64,000 bases of DNA from Halostella pelagica. GTDB lineage: Archaea > Halobacteriota > Halobacteria > Halobacteriales > Natronoarchaeaceae. The stretch spans positions 3,139,199 through 3,203,198 of the forward strand of contig CP040678.1 in the NCBI GenBank assembly GCA_005954745.1, given 5' to 3'. How positions within the stretch are numbered: position 1 is the stretch's first letter; every line of letters starts with the position of its first letter. Of the stretch, positions 1 to 8,698 are shown one piece after another. The position numbers and the translations under genes are program-made. The notes below the pieces were generated by a model that had not been told where the DNA came from, did not search any database, and saw only the letters and a list, made by a program, of their open reading frames with translations.

Positions 1-1990
1 TCTCGGTGGCGTCGTCGCCACTGGACTCGTCGATGAGGACGGGTTTGTCGACGCGCTCGCGCAGACTCCCGGCCGCCCACTCCGCCTCCGCGTAGTTGGG
101 CATCCCGACGAGTACGTTGCCCGGCGAGCGCGCGACTTCGGCGATAGCGTCCGAGTAGGTCTGGCGCGTCTGGTTGCTCTCATCCGCGGTCCGCTGGTCG
201 GTTCCTTCCCCGCTCGTTTGCCCCGGCTCACTCGGCGGCGACCCGCGGTTCTGGTACGTGAACTTCGGCGCGTCCACCGCGAAGCTCTCGCGGTTCTCCG
301 CGGGGAAGTCGAGGCCGTAGGTCCGCTCGACAACCGGGCGGTCCTCCTCGTGTTCGATGTGGCGTAACCCCGTCACCTCGGCGAACACGTCGAGCGGTTC
401 GAGCGTCGCGCTCATCAACACGCCGCCGCCGAACTCCGCGAGTTGCTCGCCGATGGCGTCGCTGGGGACGCAGTTGTGCATCGAGAGGCTGGCGTTGTAC
501 GCCCGACGCCAGGAGCCGTCGGGCTCCGTCGAGTCCCAGGTCCGCTCGAGTTCGATCTCGCGGAAGTAGTTCGTGTGACCGTTTCGGTACCACTCGCCGA
601 GAACGCGGCCCACGGCCGGTGCGGCGCGCTGTTTCTGCTCGTCCTCGGCCTCGTTGAGGATCCGGGCTACGACCGCGCCCACCGTCTCGGCGCGCACCCA
701 GATGCCCCCGCCGTACCCCTCGCGCTCGGCCCACTCCGAAATATCGTCTTCCTCGGGCGTTTCGGGGTCTCGTAACGGTATCTCCTCGTCCGGTAGGTCG
801 TTGAGGTTCGCCTTCCATCCACGGTGTTCCCGTTCGAGATGCGCCGTCACGCGCCGGTCCAGTTCGTCTCTCAGGTCCCTGATGAACTCCCGGGTCGACT
901 GCAGTTCCGAGAGCGTGACGTCGCTGTCTTCTAGTTCGCCGCGGATGAGGTCGGCGTCCGCTCGCGCGTTGTCGCGCCCGTCGCCCTCGTCGAACTGGAT
1001 CGGCTGGATGACGCGGGAGAGTTCCGTCTCGGCGTCGCGCAGCGTCCTGTCGCCCACCGCCTCGCTCACCAGGTCGCGAACGCGCGGCTCCAGCATGTGC
1101 GCCTCGTCGCAGACGACGAACGTCGAATCGTCCAACAGCGCGCCGGTAAAGGATCCGGTCGTCGTCGGGTCGAACGCGTGATAGTAGTTCCCGACGACGA
1201 CCTCCGCGTGCCCGAGCATCGCGCCCATCATCGAGTGCGGGCAGGTGCCGTGTTCGACCGCGCGCGCGACCAGGTCCTCGGGCGTCAGGTGGCCGGCGGC
1301 GGTGAAGTCGAAGGGGACGGCCTCCGCCGGGTCGCCGTCCTCCGGAAGGTCCGCGAGGTACTGCGCGTAGAACGGGCAGTACTCGGTGCCCTCGGACTCG
1401 GGCATGCCCTCCGGATACGGCGACGGCGAGTCGGCCGTTTCGAGATACGTCGCGCCGCCCGACCCCGAGTCGGCGAGGCCGACCTGCTGGCTCCGGGCGT
1501 CGGCGGTGAGCGCCTCCGCCGTCGTCGGTCCATCGCCGGTGAGGCCGCGGGTGCGGTCCCGAAGGTCCTCGCAGCGGTCGTACACGTTCTCGTCGTCGAT
1601 GCCGCCCGCGCCCTCGCGGTTGTACGGGCAGACGTCGGCTTTCCCCACGAGCGTCAGCCCCGAGACGGAGCGGTGGTCGTCCGGGAGGTTCGAGTTGATA
1701 GTTCGCATGTCGGCTTCGAACTGGCGGAGTTGCTGTTTGACGCTCGTCAGCGCGACCACGCGTTCGAAGTCGCTGTCGGGGTCGCGCACCAGCGAGATCC
1801 CTGCAGTCAGAGCGAGCATCGTCTTGCCCGTTCCGCAGGCACCTTCGAGCGCGACGAAGCCACCGTCTCGCGCCGTTTCGACGGCCGTTTCGATGCCGTC
1901 TTTCTGGTCGTCGTACGGGTGGTCGTGACCGAACACGTCCCGCCAGGTGGCACCCATGGTATCATCCGCTATCACTGCCGCGTCGGGCAT
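1..1990 (-). CDS. XPD/Rad3-type ATP-dependent DNA helicase (3' end outside window)
   Basis: Superfamily 2 5'-3' DNA helicase of the XPD/Rad3/DinG type, expected to act in DNA repair. The frame is open from 1990 to the left edge, so the C-terminal motifs are missing. Visible are a Walker A GACGTGKT (residues about 50-57), a DEAH box VVCDEAH (about 292-298), and between them four cysteines (about 121, 140, 205, 250) spaced as in the 4Fe-4S domain of XPD. A roughly 60-residue Gly/Ser/Pro-rich stretch separates the second and third cysteines. Start: ATG at 1990 has a T-rich stretch about 30 nt upstream, fitting a leaderless transcript; ATG at 1956 is an alternative. Family certain, exact paralogue not. 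Confidence 0.93.
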   Translation of the reverse strand, partial: MPDAAVIADDTMGATWRDVFGHDHPYDDQKDGIETAVETARDGGFVALEGACGTGKTMLALTAGISLVRDPDSDFERVVALTSVKQQLRQFEADMRTINSNLPDDHRSVSGLTLVGKADVCPYNREGAGGIDDENVYDRCEDLRDRTRGLTGDGPTTAEALTADARSQQVGLADSGSGGATYLETADSPSPYPEGMPESEGTEYCPFYAQYLADLPEDGDPAEAVPFDFTAAGHLTPEDLVARAVEHGTCPHSMMGAMLGHAEVVVGNYYHAFDPTTTGSFTGALLDDSTFVVCDEAHMLEPRVRDLVSEAVGDRTLRDAETELSRVIQPIQFDEGDGRDNARADADLIRGELEDSDVTLSELQSTREFIRDLRDELDRRVTAHLEREHRGWKANLNDLPDEEIPLRDPETPEEDDISEWAEREGYGGGIWVRAETVGAVVARILNEAEDEQKQRAAPAVGRVLGEWYRNGHTNYFREIELERTWDSTEPDGSWRRAYNASLSMHNCVPSDAIGEQLAEFGGGVLMSATLEPLDVFAEVTGLRHIEHEEDRPVVERTYGLDFPAENRESFAVDAPKFTYQNRGSPPSEPGQTSGEGTDQRTADESNQTRQTYSDAIAEVARSPGNVLVGMPNYAEAEWAAGSLRERVDKPVLIDESSGDDATE

Positions 1991-2158
1991 AGGACTGTCG
2001 GAACACTGGCCGCGGCTTCCGAGAAAAACCTTCGCACGAAGCCGTGGTTCGACGGCCGATCAGCGGACCGAGCGTCGCGACGGGACCCGAAAACGGCCGG
2101 TGGTCCCCACGGCCGGGCGACCGACGCGGTGTGAGTTTCGCCTACCGGGTGCTTTCGT

Positions 2159-2779
2159 CTACGGAGTGCTATCGCTTTCCGGCCCGGTACTGTCGCCGTC
2201 CGATCCGGACCGGTCGCTGTCCGAACCGGTGCTTTCCGCCTTGTCCTCGGCCTTCTGGGCCGACTCATCGATCTTGTCGGCCGCCTCCTGGCCCCCTTGC
2301 TCGATCTTGTCGGCCGCGCTCTCGCCGGTTTCCTGGATCGTGTCCGCGGCTTTCTCGGCGGCCGATTCGGTCTCGTACGCCATCTCTCCGGACCGCTGGG
2401 CGGTCTCGTCGGACAGCGTCTGGGCCTTGTCGGTCACCTTGCTAAGGGTCTCGCCGGGCGACTCCGACCGTCGACGAAGCGCGTAGGTGACCCCCAGCGC
2501 AGCGCCGACGAGGAGCAACTTGGGGAGCACGCTACTCCCGTCATCTCGGCTGGTTCCGCGAGACGCGGAGACCGACTCCGTCGCCTCCGATTCTTCCATC
2601 GCCTCCCGCAACGACTGTTTCAACAGTCCCCGAACGATACCGTCGGTTTCGGCGGGCGAGCGTCCCGTCCGAGCCTCTTCGAGAGACTCTTTGAACACTT
2701 CCTTCAGTGCCTCGCGAACGATTCCTGTGGCCAGTACTGCTAGCGTCTCCTTCCTGTTCTGTGATAAAGCGCTACTCAT
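2159..2779 (-). CDS. Uncharacterised acidic protein with one membrane segment and coiled-coil tail
   Basis: Not recognised as a named family. The start is placed at the internal ATG at 2779 (begins MSSALSQNRKETLAVL); the frame opens further upstream but that extension is basic and atypical. The first 90 residues are helical and Glu-rich, with a repeated pattern of REALKEVFKESLEEA and RGLLKQSLREAMEES. A single hydrophobic segment LPKLLLVGAALGVTYAL follows, then a long Ala/Glu/Lys heptad-like region (SAAEKAADTIQETGES type) and a Ser/Asp/Gly-rich acidic end. The layout resembles YtxH or apolipoprotein-like envelope proteins. Upstream lies an intergenic stretch facing the thioesterase gene. Confidence 0.7.
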   Translation of the reverse strand: MSSALSQNRKETLAVLATGIVREALKEVFKESLEEARTGRSPAETDGIVRGLLKQSLREAMEESEATESVSASRGTSRDDGSSVLPKLLLVGAALGVTYALRRRSESPGETLSKVTDKAQTLSDETAQRSGEMAYETESAAEKAADTIQETGESAADKIEQGGQEAADKIDESAQKAEDKAESTGSDSDRSGSDGDSTGPESDSTP

Positions 2780-3017
2780 CGTAATCCCCCGGAAAAGCGA
2801 TCCACACGGACCGTGGAATAGGTTCGGGGTCACTGATTCGGTAACTGTGAGCTACTGACGCGATAGCTCCAGACCGCTGATGAGATAGCTCCGAACCGGT
2901 GACTCGTTAGCCCCAAGCCACTGACCCGGTGACCCCGATTTGCTCGTTGGGTCGTCCCTGCGCTCTCGCCGTACCGCCGACGACGGAGTGATGAGTGTCC
3001 GACGGGCACCTACTCGT

Positions 3018-3467
3018 TCACGTCGGGTCTTCGGCGTCACCGTCGCGGGTTGTCCACGTGGACTGGCCCTCTCCGCCGGCGGTTTTGTACACGCCCCGCG
3101 CGTCGGCGACTGCGTCGCCCGCTCCGTTCGTGATGTCGACGGAGACGACGGTCGTAGTGTCGCCGTCTCTGTCGACTTCGGCCTCCGCGCGTAGAGACTC
3201 GGTCGCCGGCGAGAGGTAGTCTATCCGCATGTCTATCGTCGGGTTCGGTTGCTGATGCAGCGAGAACACCGCCGCGCCGCCGACGGTGTCCGCCAGCGAG
3301 TAGGTGACGCCGCCGTGTGCGACGGTCGACCACGGAACCGAGGAGTGATGCTCCGCGAGGTCCAGCGTGGCGACGGCGCGGCCGTCCTCGACCGACTCCA
3401 GTTCGATGCCGAGATGCTCGACGAACGGTAGCCGTTCGAACAGCGACTGTGCGTTCAGGTCGTCCAT
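3018..3467 (-). CDS. PaaI-type hotdog-fold acyl-CoA thioesterase
   Basis: A 149-residue single-domain hotdog thioesterase. Seen are the N-terminal PFVEHLGIELESVEDGRA, the helix-start motif VAHGGVTYSLADTVGGAA around residues 49-66 that carries the catalytic/structural HGG segment, and DMRIDYLSP in the central strand. Length and motif order match the PaaI/YbgC-like group that hydrolyses acyl- or aryl-CoA thioesters in the cytosol; the real substrate cannot be read. It is monocistronic, divergent from the DUF1684 gene at 3602. The C-terminal 20 residues are polar and probably disordered. Confidence 0.9.
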   Translation of the reverse strand: MDDLNAQSLFERLPFVEHLGIELESVEDGRAVATLDLAEHHSSVPWSTVAHGGVTYSLADTVGGAAVFSLHQQPNPTIDMRIDYLSPATESLRAEAEVDRDGDTTTVVSVDITNGAGDAVADARGVYKTAGGEGQSTWTTRDGDAEDPT

Positions 3468-3601
3468 ACCGCTTTACGAGTACGGAGGAAAATAAACTAT
3501 CCGCACGTAGTTCGTTTCTTCTCGGTGGGGCAGGCTGAAAGACCGCCCCGTGCAATCGACCAGACGCAACCATTACCCGCCGCCCGCCCGAATCCCGACG
3601 T

Positions 3602-4150
3602 ATGACCGACGAGTTCGACGAGACGGCATGGCGGCGGGAACTGGAGATCCAGCGAGAGCAGAAAGACGAGTTCTTCGCCGAACACCGTCAGTCGCCCGTC
3701 CCGCCCGAGCAGCGAGAGGCGTTCGACGGCCTGGACTACTTCGACCCGGAACCGAACTATCGCGCCGAGGCCACCGTCACGGTCCACAACGACCCGGAAC
3801 CGGTGACGATGGACACTACCGCCGGCACCGAGGTGCGGTATTTGCGCGAACTGACGCTCACCGTGGAGATACGCGGCGAACAACACGACCTCGCAGCGTA
3901 CCGTCAGGAGGGCGACGAGCAGTACTTCGTTCCGTTCCGCGACAAGACGACGGGCCAACAGACGTACGAAGGCGGTCGGTACATGGAGTTCGAGAGCGAG
4001 GGAGAACTAGAAGACGGCGACGAGATAGTGCTCGATTTTAACCTCGCGTACTCCCCCTTCTGCGCGTACAGCGAGACGTTCGCCTGTCCGCTTCCGCCCG
4101 AGGAGAACTGGCTGGACGTTGCGGTAGAGGCCGGCGAGAAAGCGCCCTGA
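3602..4150 (+). CDS. DUF1684 family protein
   Basis: A 182-residue soluble protein carrying the DUF1684 signature in its second half: FRDKTTGQQTYEGGRYMEF, then LDFNLAYSPFCAYSETFACPLPP near the C-terminus, where two cysteines and the FNLAYSPxCAY block are the family hallmark. Function is unknown across the family. The N-terminus is charged (WRRELEIQREQKDEFFAEH) and lacks a signal peptide, so the protein is probably cytosolic. It stands alone between the divergent thioesterase gene and the convergent methyltransferase. Confidence 0.88.
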   Translation: MTDEFDETAWRRELEIQREQKDEFFAEHRQSPVPPEQREAFDGLDYFDPEPNYRAEATVTVHNDPEPVTMDTTAGTEVRYLRELTLTVEIRGEQHDLAAYRQEGDEQYFVPFRDKTTGQQTYEGGRYMEFESEGELEDGDEIVLDFNLAYSPFCAYSETFACPLPPEENWLDVAVEAGEKAP

Positions 4151-4192
4151 ACAGCCTGTTGTAGCGGAGGGCTCAGTTGGGAGTTGACCGGG

Positions 4193-4873
4193 TCAGGGCG
4201 CGACGCCGACGGTCAGCAGGGTGCCGAACTCTCGGTATCGTTCGACCATGTCCTCGCGGGTTTCCCAGTTGTCCGTGGGGAACTCCTCCGCGGGCGGAAT
4301 GTCCATCTCGCGGTCCGGAATAGTGTCTTGCTCGGCGACGAAGAGACCGGCGTCGCGGAACGCCTCGCGGTACCGCTCGCGGGACCAGCGAGTCATGTCG
4401 ATATCGATCTTCTCCTGCCAGTCGTGTGAGTGGACGTTCTCCTCGTAGTAGTTCACCGCGCAGTAGAACGTCCCGCCGGGGCGGAGGATCCGGCGCACCT
4501 CGCTGAGGGTCTCGTCGGGGTCGCTCGCGTAGTAGAACGCCTCCATCGACCAGACGTGGTCGACGGAGTTCTCCGCGAACGGGAGCGCTCCGAAGTCGCC
4601 GACGACGTAGCCGACCTGCGGGTCATCCGTGTACTCGCTGGCGTTGCGCGCCATCTCCGGCGATCCGTCGAGGCCGTACGCGCGGCCGGCGTCGTTGGTG
4701 TCTCGCAGCGCGCGACCGGCGTAGCCGCTGCCGCAACCGAGGTCGAGGACGACATCGCCCTGTTCGACCGGCATCCGCGAGAGGGCGTGTTTCGCGGTGT
4801 GCCAGTGTCGTTTCTCCATGCCGCGGTCGCGGCCGGTGGCGGCCCACTCGTCGAACTCGGCTCTGACGCTCAT
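4193..4873 (-). CDS. Class I SAM-dependent methyltransferase
   Basis: SAM motif I VVLDLGCGSGYAGRAL lies near residue 35-50, an acidic post-motif (YGLDGSPEMARNA) follows, then a motif with GDFGALPFAENSVDHVWSM and the LRPGG turn. This is the UbiE/Methyltransf_11 layout of small-molecule methyltransferases. The chosen start is ATG 4873 (MSVRAEFDEWAATGRDRGM); ATG 4879 two codons upstream is equally possible, while the longer open frame overlaps the promoter of the divergent gene at 4963. About 226 residues. The acceptor is unknown. Confidence 0.88.
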   Translation of the reverse strand: MSVRAEFDEWAATGRDRGMEKRHWHTAKHALSRMPVEQGDVVLDLGCGSGYAGRALRDTNDAGRAYGLDGSPEMARNASEYTDDPQVGYVVGDFGALPFAENSVDHVWSMEAFYYASDPDETLSEVRRILRPGGTFYCAVNYYEENVHSHDWQEKIDIDMTRWSRERYREAFRDAGLFVAEQDTIPDREMDIPPAEEFPTDNWETREDMVERYREFGTLLTVGVAP

Positions 4874-4962
4874 GGGCATCCGTAGACGGTACGGGGACAA
4901 AATCGGTTCGGACCCGCGCCGCGACTCGGGAGTGTTATCAACGCCGCTCCGAGAGATAGGGT

Positions 4963-5406
4963 ATGGCCGACCGTCGGAAACGATACCGCATCGCCGACTC
5001 CGCACAGCAGGTCGTCGGTGGGTTCCTGCTCGCGGGGCCGTTCGTCGTCACCGAGGAGGTGTGGGTCCTCGCCGCAAACATGACGTTCTGGCACGCCCTG
5101 TTGACCGTCGGGATCGTCGCCGGTATCGGGTACGGAGCGCTGTACAAGGCTGATTCCGGACGCGATGCGGAACAGGAGGCCGAAGTCGCCGGCATCCCGG
5201 TGCGGTTCCTCTCGCTGATGGTCGTCTCTTACGGGTCAGTGCTACTGCTCGCTCTCGCACTGACCGCCCCGCAGACGTTTCTCCTGCAAGAGGAGATACT
5301 CGCCGATCCGACGACGTCCGCCGTCACGATGACCACGCTGAAGGCCGTCTCAGTCGGCGCGATATTCAGCGTCGTCGGCGCAGCCACGGCCGACAGCGTG
5401 TTCTAA
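4963..5406 (+). CDS. DUF2391-type integral membrane protein
   Basis: A 147-residue polytopic protein with four predicted membrane helices: about residues 14-32 (VVGGFLLAGPFVVTEEVWVL), 37-57 (ALLTVGIVAGIGYGALY), 80-100 (MVVSYGSVLLLALALTA) and 124-145. The arrangement and the conserved GGFLLAGPF opening match the DUF2391 family of haloarchaeal and cyanobacterial membrane proteins, function unknown. Divergent from the methyltransferase with about 90 bp of shared promoter space. Confidence 0.8.
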   Translation: MADRRKRYRIADSAQQVVGGFLLAGPFVVTEEVWVLAANMTFWHALLTVGIVAGIGYGALYKADSGRDAEQEAEVAGIPVRFLSLMVVSYGSVLLLALALTAPQTFLLQEEILADPTTSAVTMTTLKAVSVGAIFSVVGAATADSVF

Positions 5407-5466
5407 GGGCTCCCTGCGACGGCCGGACCCAGCAATCTTAAGTTGATCCCCCTCGCTTCACGGGGT

Positions 5467-6045
5467 ATGGATTACACGCTCGCGATAGATGACAGTCCTG
5501 ACACGGTACCGGGCGGGACTGGCGTACTGTTGCTCCACCCCAGTACGGGCGAAACAGACCGTATCGACACGGATTTTCTGAAGAAAGACACCGACCGTTT
5601 CCTCGTCATATCCACGCGAACGACGGCGCGGGAGGTCACCCAGAAACTCGACTACTACGACGTCGATGCCGAGAGCGCCGTCATCCTCGACACCCTCTCA
5701 GTAGACCGCGGCTACTCCCGCCGGAGCAGCGAGAACGTCCACTACGTCGGCGCGCCGGACGACTTGGACGGCATCGTCCAGCAAACCGAGGAGTTCCTCG
5801 CCGGTCACGACGGGAAGCTCCGGGTGAGTCTCGACTCGATCACCGAACTCGCCTACTACGCCGGGGAAGAATCGACCATGGACGCCATCCGCGCGATTCT
5901 CGCTCTGCTCGACGACCACGACGCGGTCGGACTGTTCCACCTCGCCACCGAGGTCCATAGCGACGATGTCGTCGACTCGTATCGCGACCTCTTCGACGGC
6001 GTCATCGACCTGAACGAGGACGGGACCGTCACCACTGACTTCTAA
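5467..6045 (+). CDS. RecA-fold HTR-like protein without Walker A
   Basis: A 192-residue protein of the haloarchaeal HTR-like (KaiC/RecA-fold) group. Start at ATG 5467 (MDYTLAIDDSPDT) rather than the upstream ATG 5443. It reads like a RecA core: N-terminal strand GVLLLHPSTGETDRIDTDFL, VILDTLSVDRGYSRR in the middle, and RVSLDSITELAYYAG at the Walker B-like strand, but no GxxxxGKT loop, so ATP binding is doubtful. The stop overlaps that of the convergent gene at 6042 by three bases. Related in fold to the protein at 17192. Likely regulatory; the role is unknown. Confidence 0.75.
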   Translation: MDYTLAIDDSPDTVPGGTGVLLLHPSTGETDRIDTDFLKKDTDRFLVISTRTTAREVTQKLDYYDVDAESAVILDTLSVDRGYSRRSSENVHYVGAPDDLDGIVQQTEEFLAGHDGKLRVSLDSITELAYYAGEESTMDAIRAILALLDDHDAVGLFHLATEVHSDDVVDSYRDLFDGVIDLNEDGTVTTDF

Positions 6046-6818
6046 AGTTCTCCGAAGGTTTTCTCCGCCCAAGTGACGGCGTACTCGACGCCGTGACTCC
6101 TGTAGGCACTCGTATCCAGCGCTGCGAACGGCGCGGGCAGTTCCAGACCGTGTTTTATCGCCGCGCAGGCGAGTTCCGTCGCGTCGGAGAACTCCGTCTC
6201 GTTGCGGGCCACTTCCCCCGGGAGGTCGTCGAGACGGCCCTCGATCCGCGTCCCGGCGTCGTGCCAGGCCTCCCCCAGACGCGGGCGCTCGGCCGGCCAG
6301 TCCGCGAACGTTTCACGGGTGTGCAAGCCGATCCAGCCGTCGTACAGCGCCGCGGCGACCTGATACGTCGCGTTCGGGTCGAGGGGGACGACGTCGGCGA
6401 GGTCCGAGTACGAGTCGCGGAAGAACCCGAGGAAGTGCTCGGGTTCGCCGGTCCCGACCTGGACGAGCGCCTCGGCGATCAGGAAATCGACGAACGACTC
6501 GGGCGACCCCTCGACTCTCGGCTTGACCAGAACCGCTGGCGGGACGGTCTGGCGAGTCCAGGTGACGCTCCCGTCGCCCGGCATGCCGACCGTGAAATCG
6601 GTTCCCGCGTAGCGTTCGAGCAGTCGCGGCGCGTCGTCCGGTAGCCACGCCGCGGGGTGGGTCACCGGGTCTAGTTCGTCGACGAACAGCCCAAGGTCTT
6701 CGGCCTGTTCCGGGCGAATCGTTTCGAAATCGGTGGCGCAGTCGAGCACGACGGCGTCGGACGCATGCGTCTCCCGGATCGCTTCGAGGTCCGACGGGAG
6801 GTCGCGGGTCCCGAACAT
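6042..6818 (-). CDS. Conserved haloarchaeal protein of unknown function
   Basis: About 258 residues from ATG 6818 (MFGTRDLPSDLEAIRETHASDAVVLDC). The open frame continues upstream, but that part coincides with a separate small gene at 6818-6907 whose TGA shares an A with this ATG. No known catalytic motif was recognised. It is mixed alpha/beta, acidic and without membrane segments; a central segment (VDFLIAEALVQVGTGEPEHFLGFF) and a C-terminal helical region (ACAAIKHGLELPAPF) look conserved in character. It is probably co-translated with the 29-residue membrane peptide upstream. Confidence 0.72.
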   Translation of the reverse strand: MFGTRDLPSDLEAIRETHASDAVVLDCATDFETIRPEQAEDLGLFVDELDPVTHPAAWLPDDAPRLLERYAGTDFTVGMPGDGSVTWTRQTVPPAVLVKPRVEGSPESFVDFLIAEALVQVGTGEPEHFLGFFRDSYSDLADVVPLDPNATYQVAAALYDGWIGLHTRETFADWPAERPRLGEAWHDAGTRIEGRLDDLPGEVARNETEFSDATELACAAIKHGLELPAPFAALDTSAYRSHGVEYAVTWAEKTFGEL

Positions 6819-6907
6819 CAGGCGAGCAAGGACTGGATGACGAGAACGACCGCCAGCAGTCCGGAGACGCCGATGGTACCGACAACGACTTTCGTGGCTT
6901 CGCTCAT
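6818..6907 (-). CDS. 29-residue single-span membrane peptide
   Basis: Short frame beginning MSEATKVVVGTIGVSGLL and ending in ...IQSLLA followed by TGA. It is one charged N-terminal turn plus a single hydrophobic helix of about 22 residues. Its TGA overlaps the ATG of the next gene (TGATG), the classical translational-coupling arrangement. The sequence is far more hydrophobic than random frames in this GC-rich DNA, which supports a real product. The function is unknown; it could anchor or regulate the downstream soluble protein. Confidence 0.62.
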   Translation of the reverse strand: MSEATKVVVGTIGVSGLLAVVLVIQSLLA

Positions 6908-7072
6908 ACTCGACGGGAATGCCCGCGAGCGCATAAAACCACCTCAATCCGGTCGAGTTTGGAGTTGCATCAGTGTTCAGAGCAGGGCCTTATTGGGGGT
7001 GTTGTACCTGTATCCCGGATATTCACCCACCCCGTACCGGCGAACTCCCGAACTGAATGACAACAGTCCCTA

Positions 7073-8548
7073 TCAGTCCGCACCCGTCGCGCCGATATCC
7101 GATTCGCGGGCGACGCGCCGCCAGGCACCGGACCAGAATCGGAGGGTGTTGACCGCAGCGCGGACGTACATGTCCGCCAGGATAGCGGCGTAGACGGCGA
7201 CGAGACCGAGATCGAGCCCGGGGTCGAACGTGACCCCGGCGACAGACACCGCAGCGACGCCCGCGGGAAGCGCCAGCGTCGCGATAGGGAGTTTGAACAG
7301 GTAGGTTCCGGCGACGGTGCCGTACAGCGGCCAGCGCGTGTCACCCGCGCCCCGCAGTCCACCTCGCATCGTCCGAGAGACGCTGAACGCGGCGACGCCG
7401 ACACCGAACATCCGAATAAAATCGACAGTCAGGTTCACGTGTTCGGTGCCGAAGGCGACCGCGATGGGGCGAGCGAGCGCGACGATGACGCCGGCGATGA
7501 TCAACTGTGTCGCCAGCGCTATCCGGAGCGTTTGCCAGCCGTACTGGTCCGCCTCCGCCTCGTCTCCCGCGCCGAGGCTCTGGCCCACGAGAGTGCTAGA
7601 CGCCGTCGCGTACCCCCAGGCGGGCATCAGCGCGAGCAGCATCACCCTTCGGCCGATGGCGTAGGCGGCGAGGACGGGCGTTCCGAGCGCTCCGAGGATG
7701 AACAGGAACGGGAACCGGCCGAACGTCCGAGAGAGTCGGGTTCCGGCCAGCGGAAGCCCGACACGGACGAGTTCGCGGAGTATCTCGCCGTCCCACTGCC
7801 GCCCGCCGAGTCGCAAGCGGACCGAGAAGCGGCCGGACAGAAGCAACGCGAAAAAGACCAGCGCCGCGACCGTGTTCGCAACGGCGGTCCCCCACGCCGC
7901 GCCCGCGACGCCCCACTCGGGGAACGGACCGAGGCCGAAGATGAGAACGGCGTTCAACCCGATGTTCGTCGGCAGGGTGACCAGGCGAACGTACATCGGC
8001 GTCCGAGTGTCGCCCGCACCGGCGAGGGCGCGAGCGGCGATGAGACTCCAGAACCGGAAGAAGACCGAAAGCATGACGATCTGCAGGTAGACGGCACCGA
8101 GTTCGATCGTCCGGGGGTCGTCGTTCAGGAGAGCGATGAGCGGTTCGGCGTACACCCAGGTAACTACCGTCAGCGGAAGCGAAACCGCAAGCGCTAGCCA
8201 CAGCGACTGCTTGATCGCGAGGTCCGCACGCGCGTCGTCGCCCGCCCCTTTGAACCGCGAGACGATGCTTATCGTGGCGCTGGTCAGTGCGAGCGAGAGT
8301 CCGAACGGGACGAAGTAGTACTGAAACCCTAGTTCCAGCGCCGCGACCCCCATGTCGCCGACGGCGAGACTCACCATGAAGAAATCCGCCGTCCGAAGGA
8401 GCGTTCGCATCGCTCCGGTGATCATCACGGGGACTGCGAGGTCGAACGCCTCCGACCCCTTCTTCCGGTCGACGAGGCCGATTCGGGCCAGTGCCGCCGG
8501 AAACAGAAAGAGGGCACTCCGGACTCGGCTCTTTGCGTCGTCCAGCAT
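7073..8548 (-). CDS. MATE family efflux transporter
   Basis: A 491-residue membrane protein with about 12 hydrophobic helices in two homologous halves. Typical MATE features are the opening FDLAVPVMITGAMRTLLRTADFFMV, a YLQIVMLSVFFRF helix, the RALAGAGDTRTPMYV inter-helix loop, and the second-half counterpart RGGLRGAGDTRWPLY. The duplicated GAGDTR loop shows the internal repeat directly. It should export cationic organic compounds by Na+ or H+ antiport across the cytoplasmic membrane. Monocistronic; its promoter region (8549-8698) also holds an ORB-like repeat. Confidence 0.93.
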   Translation of the reverse strand: MLDDAKSRVRSALFLFPAALARIGLVDRKKGSEAFDLAVPVMITGAMRTLLRTADFFMVSLAVGDMGVAALELGFQYYFVPFGLSLALTSATISIVSRFKGAGDDARADLAIKQSLWLALAVSLPLTVVTWVYAEPLIALLNDDPRTIELGAVYLQIVMLSVFFRFWSLIAARALAGAGDTRTPMYVRLVTLPTNIGLNAVLIFGLGPFPEWGVAGAAWGTAVANTVAALVFFALLLSGRFSVRLRLGGRQWDGEILRELVRVGLPLAGTRLSRTFGRFPFLFILGALGTPVLAAYAIGRRVMLLALMPAWGYATASSTLVGQSLGAGDEAEADQYGWQTLRIALATQLIIAGVIVALARPIAVAFGTEHVNLTVDFIRMFGVGVAAFSVSRTMRGGLRGAGDTRWPLYGTVAGTYLFKLPIATLALPAGVAAVSVAGVTFDPGLDLGLVAVYAAILADMYVRAAVNTLRFWSGAWRRVARESDIGATGAD

Positions 8549-8669
8549 TCGAACCGAAATACGCCCTCGTCGGAGTTACTTCTTGCCAACTGCTCCCTCG
8601 GCAATTGGCATTGTTTCACATAGAACAGAAAACACCCATACAGCCACTCGCGGCTATAGAATCGCGGTA

Positions 8670-8693
8670 TTTGGAGATGAAACAGAGGGGTGG
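8670..8693 (+). repeat. Outlying origin recognition box (ORB-a)
   Basis: The 24-mer ends in GATGAAACAGAGGGGTGG and aligns with the boxes at 10735, 11157 and 11651; the GAAAC core, the following purines and GGGGTGG are shared. It lies past the 3' end of arvC, about 2.1 kb left of the origin core, in plus orientation. Expected to bind Orc1/Cdc6. Confidence 0.7.
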
Positions 8694-8698
8694 TGAGA

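Noticed and set aside
1097..2134. 345-codon plus-strand frame at the left edge
   Set aside because: Arg/Val-rich antisense shadow of the XPD helicase, whose Walker A, cysteines and DEAH box read cleanly on the minus strand.
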